NCBI GenBank assembly: GCA_031279525.1
Contig: JAITIH010000231.1
Span: forward strand, 1 to 5,904
Length of the DNA: 5,904 bases
Source of the DNA: Deltaproteobacteria bacterium
Lineage (GTDB): Bacteria; Desulfobacterota; Desulfarculia; Adiutricales; Adiutricaceae
Reading direction: 5' to 3'
Position 1 is the first letter of the stretch, and the number at the start of each line of letters is the position of its first letter. The notes below the pieces were generated by a model. The model saw nothing but the letters and a program-made list of their open reading frames with translations, had not been told where the DNA came from and did no database searches. The translations under genes were made by a program, and so were the position numbers. This document shows positions 1-5,783 of this stretch, piece after piece.

Positions 1-821
1 TGGGCCTTGGCGGCCGAGGCGTTTTCCACGGTCGCCCGCGGCTCGGGAGCTTTTGGGGCCGGGGCTGGCGGAGTTGGGATTGGCGAGGCCGGGGCCGGCG
101 GAGCCGGGGTCGGGGCGCCTAGGGTCGGCTCGGGCGGCAGGTACTGAAAAGGCTCGTCCTCCTCGGCCAGGGTCCACTGGCCCAAGGCGGTCAGCCGTTC
201 CGGGGTCACCCCGACCACCAATAGGCGACCGTCGACTTCCACCGCGGCCAGGTACCGGCGGGAGTCCAAGGCCATGGTCCCGCGCAGGGCGAAGGCCCGG
301 CCGCCCTGAAGGCCCCTTGAGCGCCCAAAGCGGCCTAAAAAGCGCAGGAACAATAGAAGCAAAGCCAAAACCAGGATAAAGGCCCCAAAGGCCGCGACCA
401 GGTTGCCCGACCAGCCCGGGGAGCTGGGAAAAGGGAAAAAGCTTTCGGCCGCGGGGGCGACCGGGGCCCGGCTAACCGGGGCCCGGCTAACCGGGGCGGC
501 CGAGACGTTGGCCGGGGCGGCGGCCGAGACGTTGGCCAGGCCGGCGCCCGGGCTGGCGGCCGGGGCGCCGGTCGGGGCGCCGGTCGAGGCGCCGGTCGAC
601 TCATTGGGGGCGAACCCGGCCCCTTGGGAGATAGGGACTGGCGGCGGGGCCGGCGGGGCCAGGTTCTCGGCCATGACCCCCGCGGCCACCTCGGCCGGGG
701 TGGGCGGGGCTACGGTTGGCGGGGCTACGGTTGGCTGGGCCATGGCTGGCTGAGCCAGAGAGCCAAGGCCCAAGGCCAACGCCCCTAAGGCCAAGGCGCC
801 CAATAATAACGCGACGCGCAT
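1..821 (-). CDS. fliO: Flagellar export-gate assembly protein FliO (3' end beyond window)
   Basis: FliO is a bitopic inner-membrane protein that helps assemble the FliP/FliQ/FliR core of the flagellar type III export gate. The frame is open from the ATG at 821 to the window edge (273 codons seen, no stop). It starts with a signal peptide-like stretch (residues 1-28, MRVALLLGALALGALALG then a small-residue AMA end), then a disordered Pro/Ala/Ser/Thr linker (29-137) containing short tandem repeats. One membrane helix follows at about 140-162 with basic residues after it (RFLGRFGRSR). The conserved FliO core is at about 170-215, with the diagnostic LLVVGVTPERLTALG at 200-214. A second Pro-rich tail (229 on) leads to the edge. 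The start is supported by AGGAAGG 5 nt upstream, and the fliN stop lies 11 nt away. The identification rests on the core motif and on its place after fliN. Linker and tail are longer than in common FliO proteins of about 100-150 residues. Confidence 0.9.
   Translation of the reverse strand, partial: MRVALLLGALALGALALGLGSLAQPAMAQPTVAPPTVAPPTPAEVAAGVMAENLAPPAPPPVPISQGAGFAPNESTGASTGAPTGAPAASPGAGLANVSAAAPANVSAAPVSRAPVSRAPVAPAAESFFPFPSSPGWSGNLVAAFGAFILVLALLLLFLRFLGRFGRSRGLQGGRAFALRGTMALDSRRYLAAVEVDGRLLVVGVTPERLTALGQWTLAEEDEPFQYLPPEPTLGAPTPAPPAPASPIPTPPAPAPKAPEPRATVENASAAKA
461..537 (-). repeat. In-frame tandem repeats in the fliO linker (15-nt and 24-nt periods)
   Basis: A 15-nt unit, ccggggcccggctaa, occurs twice head to tail at 461-490 and begins a third time at 491-496. 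It encodes APVSR-APVSR-APV. Next to it, a 17-nt word (cggccgagacgttggcc) occurs at 497-513 and again at 521-537, a 24-nt spacing that encodes two NVSAA segments. All periods are multiples of three, so copy-number change would lengthen or shorten the linker without breaking the frame. Confidence 0.85.
565..600 (-). repeat. 12-nt tandem repeat in the fliO linker, three copies
   Basis: The 10-nt core gcgccggtcg recurs at 565, 577 and 589 with a period of exactly 12 nt. It encodes TGAS-TGAP-TGAP in the disordered part of FliO. The copies are near-identical at the DNA level, which suggests recent slippage. Confidence 0.85.
703..732 (-). repeat. 15-nt tandem repeat just after the FliO signal peptide
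   Basis: Two identical copies of ggcggggctacggtt stand at 703-717 and 718-732. They encode PTVAP-PTVAP at the start of the linker. This is a different 15-nt unit from the one at 461-490. Confidence 0.85.
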
Positions 822-832
822 AACGCCTTCCT

Positions 833-1264
833 TTAATTAAGGCTTTTGACCCGTTCCATGGGGCTTACGATGTCGGTGACCCGGACCCCGAACTTGTCGT
901 TGACCACGACCACCTCGCCTCGGGCCACGAGCTTGCCGTTAACGAAAATCTCCAAAGGCTCCCCGGCCAGCTTGCTAAGCTCGATGACCGAGCCTTGACC
1001 TAGCTGCAGAAGGTCGTTGATGATCATGCGGGTTCGGCCCAATTCCACGGAAATCTCCAAAGGGATGTCCAAGATGAAATCCAAGGGCCTAGCCGCCCCG
1101 TCGGCCGCCGGCGGCGGCGGCCCAAAGGGGCTGTCGCCTAGGGAGGACTCGCCGGCCGGCATGGAGGTGGGCCCAGGGTCGCCCCAGTCCTGGGCTAACC
1201 CGGGGTCGTCGGACATGAGGCGGTCGAGATCGCTTTGCGTGAGGTTGGGTTTGTCGTCGGCCAT
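833..1264 (-). CDS. fliN: Flagellar motor switch protein FliN
   Basis: FliN (143 aa) forms the lower part of the C-ring with FliM. It contributes to rotation switching and to docking of the export ATPase complex. The C-terminal SpoA/FliMN_C domain covers residues 61-137 and shows the typical pattern: [14 protein letters not shown], then [16 protein letters not shown], then [20 protein letters not shown] and a FGVRVTDI end. Residues 18-60 are a Gly/Pro/Ser-rich linker. The N-terminus carries [10 protein letters not shown] (8-17), which resembles the FliM N-terminal CheY-binding segment. The ATG at 1264 is preceded by GGGGAG at suitable distance. The gene follows fliM after 42 nt and its TAA lies 11 nt before fliO, so translation of the two is probably coupled. 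Confidence 0.96.
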   Translation of the reverse strand: MADDKPNLTQSDLDRLMSDDPGLAQDWGDPGPTSMPAGESSLGDSPFGPPPPAADGAARPLDFILDIPLEISVELGRTRMIINDLLQLGQGSVIELSKLAGEPLEIFVNGKLVARGEVVVVNDKFGVRVTDIVSPMERVKSLN

Positions 1265-1276
1265 GGGTCGCTCCCC

Positions 1277-1302
1277 AAAAAAGCCTAAAAAGCCTTTAGG
1301 CT
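1277..1302 (-). terminator. Terminator-like hairpin with T-run between fliM and fliN
   Basis: On the coding strand AGCCTAAA (1302-1295) pairs with TTTAGGCT (1289-1282), an 8-bp perfect stem with a 5-nt loop GGCTT. A run of T (1282-1277) follows directly. This is the layout of an intrinsic terminator, but the stem is short and only half GC, so partial termination or attenuation is more likely than a full stop. It lies 5 nt after the fliM stop and ends at the fliN ribosome-binding site. Function is inferred only. Confidence 0.45.
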
Positions 1303-1306
1303 CGCT

Positions 1307-2296
1307 TTAATCCTCCCAGATGCGAGGGGGGATGTCGCTTTGTATCTTGACGGCTTTTTGGCCCCTAGAGGAGCCAATGAAAACTTTAAACTTAGGGACG
1401 CCCTCGACGTTGACCTCCAAGGGCTCATGAACGTCGTGCTTGAGCATGATGACGTCGCCTATGGCCAAATTCATCAATTCCTCGGCCGTGATGGTGGTCC
1501 GGCCCAGCTCCACCACCATATTGACCTCAGCCTCCCTCACCCGCTCGATGAAGCGGGAGATCCAGGCCGTGTCGACTTCCAGCTGGTCGCTCTGGAAGCC
1601 GGCGTAGAGTTTAGAGCGAATGGGCTCGATGGTGGCGTAGGGCAGGCAAATGATCAAGGTCCCCACCGTCTGCTCCAGCTCCACCTCGAACTTGACCACC
1701 AAGACCACTTCCGTCGGGGCCACCACCGAGGCGAACTGGGGGTTGGTCTCCCCGCGCACGTAGCTTAGGGTCAGGGGATGGACCGGGTTCCAGGCCTTTT
1801 CCAAGTCGTCTAAAGCCATTTTAATGACTTTCGTGACCAAGCGCGACTCAATGGGGGTGAAATCGCGGCCCTCGACCTTGATGTAGCCCCGACCGCTGCC
1901 CCCGAAAAAGCTGTCGACTAAATTAAAGACGAGCTTGGTCTCGATGACCATGATGGCGTGCCCCCTTAAGGGCTCGGCCTTAAAAATGTGGAGGCTGGTC
2001 GGGACCGGCAGCCCTCGCATGAACTCCCCGAACTTGACCATATTAATGGAAAAGGCCGAGATGTCGATGACTTTGCGGAGGGCGGTGGACATGGTCTGCC
2101 GAAAGAACCGGGCGAACCTATCGTTGATGATCTCCAAGGTCGGCATGCGGCCGCGGATGATCCGGTCCTGGTTGGTCAGATCGTAGCGCGTGACGCCCGA
2201 CTGGTCGGCGGCGTTGTTGGCCTCGGTCTCCACCTCGCCGCCGCCCATGCCTTTCAATAAGGCGTCCACCTCTTCCTGGGTCAGTATCTTGGCCAT
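1307..2296 (-). CDS. fliM: Flagellar motor switch protein FliM
   Basis: FliM (329 aa, usual family length) is the middle C-ring protein. It binds CheY-P through its N-terminal segment and contacts FliG through its middle domain. The N-terminal LTQEEVDALLKG (5-16) matches the CheY-P-binding motif. The CheC-like middle domain (about 40-230) contains QDRIIRGRMPTLEIINDRFA (43-62), the loop FFGGSGRG (130-137; GGxG contacts FliG in the family), NPQFA (185-189) and LPYATIEPIRSKL (218-230). The C-terminal SpoA domain (about 255-325) has VVELGRTTITAEELMNLAIG. The ATG at 2296 is supported by that N-terminal motif. Its ribosome-binding site is weak (AGGG about 6 nt upstream), and a stable hairpin lies in the leader. 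It sits 46 nt after fliL and ends with TAA 42 nt before fliN. Confidence 0.97.
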   Translation of the reverse strand: MAKILTQEEVDALLKGMGGGEVETEANNAADQSGVTRYDLTNQDRIIRGRMPTLEIINDRFARFFRQTMSTALRKVIDISAFSINMVKFGEFMRGLPVPTSLHIFKAEPLRGHAIMVIETKLVFNLVDSFFGGSGRGYIKVEGRDFTPIESRLVTKVIKMALDDLEKAWNPVHPLTLSYVRGETNPQFASVVAPTEVVLVVKFEVELEQTVGTLIICLPYATIEPIRSKLYAGFQSDQLEVDTAWISRFIERVREAEVNMVVELGRTTITAEELMNLAIGDVIMLKHDVHEPLEVNVEGVPKFKVFIGSSRGQKAVKIQSDIPPRIWED

Positions 2297-2313
2297 CTTA
2301 GCCCTAAGCCTTC

Positions 2314-2332
2314 GCGGGGCCTTTGGCCCCGC
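2314..2332 (-). other. Perfect GC-only hairpin in the fliL-fliM spacer
   Basis: On the coding strand GCGGGGCC (2332-2325) and GGCCCCGC (2321-2314) form an 8-bp stem with the 3-nt loop AAA, in the 46-nt gap between the fliL stop and the fliM start. No T-run follows on either strand, so it is not a standard intrinsic terminator. It ends 17 nt before the fliM ATG, close to where a ribosome would load. It may affect message stability or fliM translation; this is inference. Confidence 0.6.
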
Positions 2333-2342
2333 CCGAGGGAGA

Positions 2343-3008
2343 TCACTGGATGACGAAATCCGAGTACTTGACTTTTTTAACCTTGTTTTTGGTCATAAAG
2401 CCGTTGGTCCGGTTTAAAATCTGGCCGCGCAGCCTTTCCTTGCCGTCCACCGACTGGATGTCCTCGATGGACTGGCTGGACAGGAGGATGAGGATGCTGT
2501 CCTGGATGTCGCTCATCTTGCGGTTCAGCTCATCGGCCGCCTCTTGGTTTTCCACCTCCAAACCCACGGCCACCTTTAAAAAGCGTCGGCCCGAGGGCTC
2601 GTTTAGGTTGGTGGTGAAGGGTTTGAGCTCCACGGTGATGGGCCCGGTCTCGGCCGCGGCCGCGCCTTCGGCCGGCGGGGTCCCGGCGTGGCTACCGCCG
2701 CTGGCCGCGGCCTGGCCGACTTCCGAGCCGCCCTTGGTGGGGGCCACGATGGGCTCTTCGGCCTCGGCCTGGGCCGTCTCAGTGGCCGCCGGGGCGGCCT
2801 CTCCGCTTGGGGCCGCCGCCGGGGGGGCTAAAATCGTCCGCAAAAGGACGAAGCAGACGACCCCGCCTAAGGCCATGGCGGCCACGGCGACGATCGCGAT
2901 TTTAAGCGAGCCGCCTCGGCCGCCGGAAGGCGCCTCCTTGGCGCCGGAATCGGCCGCTTTTTCCTCGGCTTCCTTTTTTTTAGGCTCTTGCGCTTTTTTC
3001 TCCGACAT
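2343..3008 (-). CDS. fliL: Flagellar basal body-associated protein FliL
   Basis: FliL is a single-span inner-membrane protein that surrounds or supports the stator units. The 221-aa product begins with a charged Lys/Glu-rich cytoplasmic tail (1-33), followed by one membrane helix (about 37-56, KIAIVAVAAMALGGVVCFVL). A long Ala/Pro/Glu/Gly linker (57-122) leads to the periplasmic FliL domain (123-221). That domain shows ELKPFTTNLNEPSGRRFLKV, a GLEV strand and the conserved ending KVKKVKYSDFVIQ. At 221 residues it is longer than common FliL proteins of about 150-180, and the excess is the linker. AAAGGA about 8 nt before the ATG overlaps the motB stop codon (TAG, 3017-3015), and the gap to motB is only 6 nt, so coupling is likely. 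The gene closes the stator block and precedes fliM. Confidence 0.95.
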   Translation of the reverse strand: MSEKKAQEPKKKEAEEKAADSGAKEAPSGGRGGSLKIAIVAVAAMALGGVVCFVLLRTILAPPAAAPSGEAAPAATETAQAEAEEPIVAPTKGGSEVGQAAASGGSHAGTPPAEGAAAAETGPITVELKPFTTNLNEPSGRRFLKVAVGLEVENQEAADELNRKMSDIQDSILILLSSQSIEDIQSVDGKERLRGQILNRTNGFMTKNKVKKVKYSDFVIQ

Positions 3009-3014
3009 ATTTCG

Positions 3015-3797
3015 CTATCCTTTCCAAGAACTTTTGGCGGGTCGGTATATGACGATCTCCAAGCGACTATTGCGGGCCCCTTCCGCGGGCTCCATGGTCA
3101 CCGGCCGGCCGCCGCCGAAGGCCCCCAACCGAAACCGCGAGGGCCCTAAGCCAAGGTCGACGAAATAGCCCATGGCCGCCTTGGCCCTTTGAGCCGAAAG
3201 GCGATAGGCCAAAGGCGTGGTCCCGCCCTCCAGCTCGGAAAGCGGGTTGGTGTGGCAGTCTAAGCTGACCGGCGTCTTTAAGCGGGCGAGCAAAGCGGCC
3301 ATCCGGCTTAAGATCCCTAAAGCTTCCGGCCGCAAGACGGCCGATCCTTCGGGGAAGAGAACCGCTTTGTCCCAACGGACGACTAGGCCCCTTTCGTCGC
3401 GAAACACCGAGACCGAGTCGGTCACGGTCTCCTCCAATTCTTGATAGTCGGGCGTGGATTGGGGATCTAACTGAAATAGGGCCGCTTTAAACTCCCGTTG
3501 GTCGATCATGGCGTCGATCGGCAAAGACTCGTAATTTTCCACGAAATCGACCAAAGGGGCCAAGAGAGCCGGGTTGGAAAAGCCTAAAGCCCCGGGCCCG
3601 GCGATCGTTTGGGCCAGTTCCTCGTTAAAGGACTCCTCCTCGCCGGCGGTCGAAAAGCTTCTCGGGTCGGTGGTGGTGATGGAAATGATGAGGACGAAAA
3701 ACGTCAACAGCAAAGTCACCATATCCGAAAAGGTGAGCAGCCAGCCTTGGGAGTTGGGCCCCGCGGGGGCCTCGGCCGGGCGGCGGAAGGCGGCCAT
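3015..3797 (-). CDS. motB: Flagellar stator protein MotB (keeps ion-binding Asp)
   Basis: MotB pairs with MotA, conducts ions and anchors the stator to peptidoglycan. This 260-aa protein has the classic MotB helix at 19-40 (GWLLTFSDMVTLLLTFFVLI). Asp25 in TFSDM is the expected proton/ion-binding residue. A plug-like acidic segment follows (about 44-62), then a linker, then a C-terminal OmpA-like domain (about 130-253) with LFPEGSAVLRPEA (147-159), LSAQRAKAAM (200-209) and RNSRLEIVIY (242-251). The usual GHTD of the peptidoglycan-binding loop reads CHTN (181-184), so the Asp that contacts diaminopimelate in OmpA is Asn here, while the matching Arg (R204) is kept. The loop carries SELEGGTTPLAYR between the two. 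The start is decided by TGATG, a 1-nt overlap with the upstream gene, with GGGGAGG 8 nt before the ATG. Confidence 0.93.
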   Translation of the reverse strand: MAAFRRPAEAPAGPNSQGWLLTFSDMVTLLLTFFVLIISITTTDPRSFSTAGEEESFNEELAQTIAGPGALGFSNPALLAPLVDFVENYESLPIDAMIDQREFKAALFQLDPQSTPDYQELEETVTDSVSVFRDERGLVVRWDKAVLFPEGSAVLRPEALGILSRMAALLARLKTPVSLDCHTNPLSELEGGTTPLAYRLSAQRAKAAMGYFVDLGLGPSRFRLGAFGGGRPVTMEPAEGARNSRLEIVIYRPAKSSWKG

Positions 3798-4603
3798 CAG
3801 TAAACCTCCCCTTCCGCCCCGGGCCGGCGGGGCAGGATAAACTCAAAACCCCCAAAATCGAACAAGGTCTCTTGGCCCTCTAAGCGCCTTATGGCCCCCT
3901 CGTTTTGGGCCGAATAGTCCAAAACCAGCTCCACCCGGTTGTTTTTGGCCCGGTTGGCCGGCGAGTTGTTGGCCACCATGGGCTTTTCGCCGCCATAGCC
4001 GTAGGCCGAAAGAAGGGTTAGGGGCAGACCCTCGTCGGAAAGGAACCGCAAGACGGCCAAAGCCCTTTCCACCGACACGTCCCAGTTGTCGCCTAAGCCC
4101 TCGGTCTGGGGCGGCAGATTGTCGGTGTGGCCCTCGACGCTGATTGGGATCTCGGACGGCTTAACGATGCGGGCGAAGGCCTTTAAGGTGGCCTCGGACT
4201 CTGGCGACAGCTCGGTGGAGTCGCCGTTGAACAAAAGGCCCGACGACAAAATGACGATCCTCTGGCCTTTGGAGTGGACGATCCGAGCCCGGTCGTCTTG
4301 GAGGTTAGGGGCCAAAAGGGCCCTAACCTGGGCCATTTCCACGTCCTCGACCCTGGCCTTGGCCCCTAAGGAGGCCTGGTTGACGGCCAGCCCCTCGGCC
4401 TCCCCGTCCGGGACGAAGGCCCCGGCCATGATCCCAAAGGTCTCGTTGACCGAGCGAACGGCCTGGCCGTAGCGCGTCTCGTCGAAGTTGGCCTTGGCGG
4501 TCATCATGATGAAGAAAGTCAACAAGATCAAGGAGATCGAGGTAAAAAGCAACATGGTGGAGTCCGGCCGAGGCGACTCGCCTTTGAGTCTTTTCGCGGC
4601 CAT
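3797..4603 (-). CDS. MotB-like OmpA-family stator protein lacking the ion-binding Asp
   Basis: This 268-aa protein has MotB architecture: a short basic N-terminus, one membrane helix (about 17-36, ending LILLTFFIMM), a periplasmic linker and an OmpA-like domain (about 112-232). Aligned to the next gene's TFSDMVTLLLTFF, it reads LFTSISLILLTFF, so the ion-carrying Asp is replaced by Ser22 and the helix has only small polar residues there. The peptidoglycan-binding site looks intact: VEGHTDNLPP (GHTD at 158-161), NWDVSVERALAVL with R180, and NNRVELVLDY (221-230). A tail of about 38 residues follows the OmpA domain and includes LFDFGGFEFILP (247-258). It starts 3 nt after the motA stop, whose TGA is part of its ribosome-binding site (AGGTGA). 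It overlaps motB by 1 nt. From memory, Desulfovibrio clusters carry a similar OmpA-family gene here. It is likely a non-conducting stator partner or anchor, which is an inference. Confidence 0.88.
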   Translation of the reverse strand: MAAKRLKGESPRPDSTMLLFTSISLILLTFFIMMTAKANFDETRYGQAVRSVNETFGIMAGAFVPDGEAEGLAVNQASLGAKARVEDVEMAQVRALLAPNLQDDRARIVHSKGQRIVILSSGLLFNGDSTELSPESEATLKAFARIVKPSEIPISVEGHTDNLPPQTEGLGDNWDVSVERALAVLRFLSDEGLPLTLLSAYGYGGEKPMVANNSPANRAKNNRVELVLDYSAQNEGAIRRLEGQETLFDFGGFEFILPRRPGAEGEVY

Positions 4604-4606
4604 GGG

Positions 4607-5371
4607 TCACCTAAAGGCCGAGATGCGGGCGGCCGGCGGAATGAAAGCGTGAAGCTTTTGCTCGATGATCCTCGGGTTGTCGCCGCGGCAAAGGGCCAAG
4701 ATGCCCTGGACGATCAGCTCTTTAACCAAGGTCTCGGCCTGGGAGCGAGCCCTTAGCTTTCCGGAAATGGGCACGAAGACCACGTTGGCCAAGATGGCTC
4801 CGTAAAAGGTGGTGACCAAGGCCACGCTCATGGCCGGGCCAATGGCCGAAGGGTCGTCCAGCCTTTGGAGCATGGAAATGAGCCCGATTAAGGTCCCTAA
4901 CATGCCAAAGGCCGGGGCGAAGGCCCCCATGGCTTGAAAAATATCGGCCCCTAAGCGGTGCCGAGACTCCTGGAAGGCGATCTCGGTCTCCAAAATCTCC
5001 ACTATGGCCTGGGGCTCTAAACCGTCCACGGTCAGCTGGAGCCCTTTTTGCAAAAATTCGTCGGACACGTCGGCGATGTCGTTTTCCAAAGACAATAGCC
5101 CTTCTTTTCGGGCTTTGGCCGAAAAGGCGATGAAGCCGGCGATGATGTCGGCCATGGTGACGGTCCGGGTCACGAAAACGTTTTTCAGGATGGACGCGGT
5201 GTTGAGGCAGTCCCGCAAAGGGTAGTTAATCATGGTGGCGCAGGCCGTGCCCCCGACCACGATCATGAAAGAGGGCAAATCCAAAAACGCCCAAATACCC
5301 ACCCCCATGTTAATGGAAATGACCAAAAGGCCAACGGAGGACAAGATGCCGATTATAGTCGCGACGTCCAT
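4607..5371 (-). CDS. motA: Flagellar stator protein MotA
   Basis: MotA (254 aa, typical length for the compact family) forms the pentameric ring that turns around MotB and pushes on FliG. Four membrane helices are visible at about 5-27, 33-52, 147-170 and 181-203. Family marks include GGTACATMINYPL (40-52) and the cytoplasmic ARKEGLLSLENDI (87-99; the charged residues face FliG in the family). FAPAFGMLGTLIGLISMLQR (151-170) and DPSAIGPAMSVALVTTFYG (173-191) also fit. FVPISGKL (199-206) supplies P201, which with P153 matches the two gating prolines of Escherichia coli MotA (P173 and P222). The ATG at 5371 is preceded by AAGGTGA 6 nt upstream. It is the first flagellar gene in the window; flbD, often found upstream in related clusters, is not seen. 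Confidence 0.97.
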   Translation of the reverse strand: MDVATIIGILSSVGLLVISINMGVGIWAFLDLPSFMIVVGGTACATMINYPLRDCLNTASILKNVFVTRTVTMADIIAGFIAFSAKARKEGLLSLENDIADVSDEFLQKGLQLTVDGLEPQAIVEILETEIAFQESRHRLGADIFQAMGAFAPAFGMLGTLIGLISMLQRLDDPSAIGPAMSVALVTTFYGAILANVVFVPISGKLRARSQAETLVKELIVQGILALCRGDNPRIIEQKLHAFIPPAARISAFR

Positions 5372-5377
5372 GGGGGG

Positions 5378-5384
5378 TCACCTT
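5378..5384 (-). promoter_or_regulatory. motA ribosome-binding site resembling the motA/motB-like junction
   Basis: AAGGTGA stands 6 nt before the motA ATG, followed by CCCCCC then ATGG. The next junction has the same design (AGGTGACCCATGG), where the TGA is the stop of the preceding gene. The motA leader may therefore be a remnant of an upstream gene end, but no recognisable reading frame ends at this TGA. Confidence 0.6.
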
Positions 5385-5564
5385 GAAAAACTAATTGGGC
5401 GAAAAAACCGGCCAAAACGGCGACCAGCAGGACCACGACGGCGATGGAGCACCGGATCTTCCGCTGGGGACCATCCTCGAAGTCAATGGCGGACGGGATT
5501 CCTGGGGAACCGAATTCCATGGCCACGGGGGCGGACCGCGGCAGCCGCGCTGACGTTCTTTTCC

Positions 5565-5732
5565 CTAGAGGGTCCATATGAACGTCTGGAGGACCTCGAT
5601 GGGCACGTCGGACTTGACGGCGTAGAGCGCGCCCAGGGGCGGATTCCTCCGGAAGAGGCGCGTCCGCGCGGCCAGCACCTGATGCGAGCAGGAGAGGACC
5701 TTGCCGCGGACCGGAAGCTCGACTTTGGCCAT
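5565..5732 (-). CDS. Short ORF resembling the N-terminal half of a BTB/POZ-type domain (tentative)
   Basis: The ATG at 5732 opens a 55-codon frame ending in TAG at 5565. The peptide reads MAKVELPVRGKVLSCSHQVL, then AARTRLFRRNPPLGALY, then AVKSDVPIEVLQTFIWTL. Its pattern (hydrophobic strand, V-x-G-K, H-x-V-L-A-A-R-T-x-L-F, then V-x-x-E-V-x-x-x-F-I) looks like the start of a eukaryotic-type BTB/POZ domain, as seen in large protist protein families. The domain would be only half complete because the frame stops. Leucine is CTC, CTG or CTT in all eight cases, unlike the TTG-rich motA. No bacterial ribosome-binding site precedes the ATG (context CCCAAAATGG). It may be a gene fragment, a first exon, a pseudogene or a chance frame. 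The similarity is judged by eye only. Confidence 0.3.
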   Translation of the reverse strand: MAKVELPVRGKVLSCSHQVLAARTRLFRRNPPLGALYAVKSDVPIEVLQTFIWTL

Positions 5733-5783
5733 TTTGGGGCGTCGGGGAGGGGCAAGGCGAGGGCGGGCGGATGCAGATGTGAA

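Noticed and set aside
53..753. Frames on both strands across the fliO region (53-379, 403-753, 335-604)
   Set aside because: Pro/Arg/Ala/Gly-rich products produced by the repetitive fliO coding sequence read in other frames. The fliO frame on the minus strand explains the region with signal peptide, membrane helix and core motif.
2323..3168. Long plus-strand frame of 281 codons opposite fliL and the end of motB
   Set aside because: It is antisense to two well-identified genes, has low-complexity Ala/Ser/Pro composition and no recognisable domain. GC-rich genes commonly leave the opposite strand open.
3067..3375. Minus-strand frame of 102 codons within motB
   Set aside because: It lies fully inside the MotB OmpA-domain coding sequence in another frame and has no domain pattern.
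5353..5577. Minus-strand frame of 74 codons with a hydrophobic segment overlapping motA
   Set aside because: No ribosome-binding site, a 19-nt overlap into motA, and composition that changes midway. It could be a small membrane protein but cannot be supported.
5485..5580. Plus-strand 31-codon frame beginning MADGIPGEP
   Set aside because: Short, without a ribosome-binding site or known motif, and opposite other open frames.
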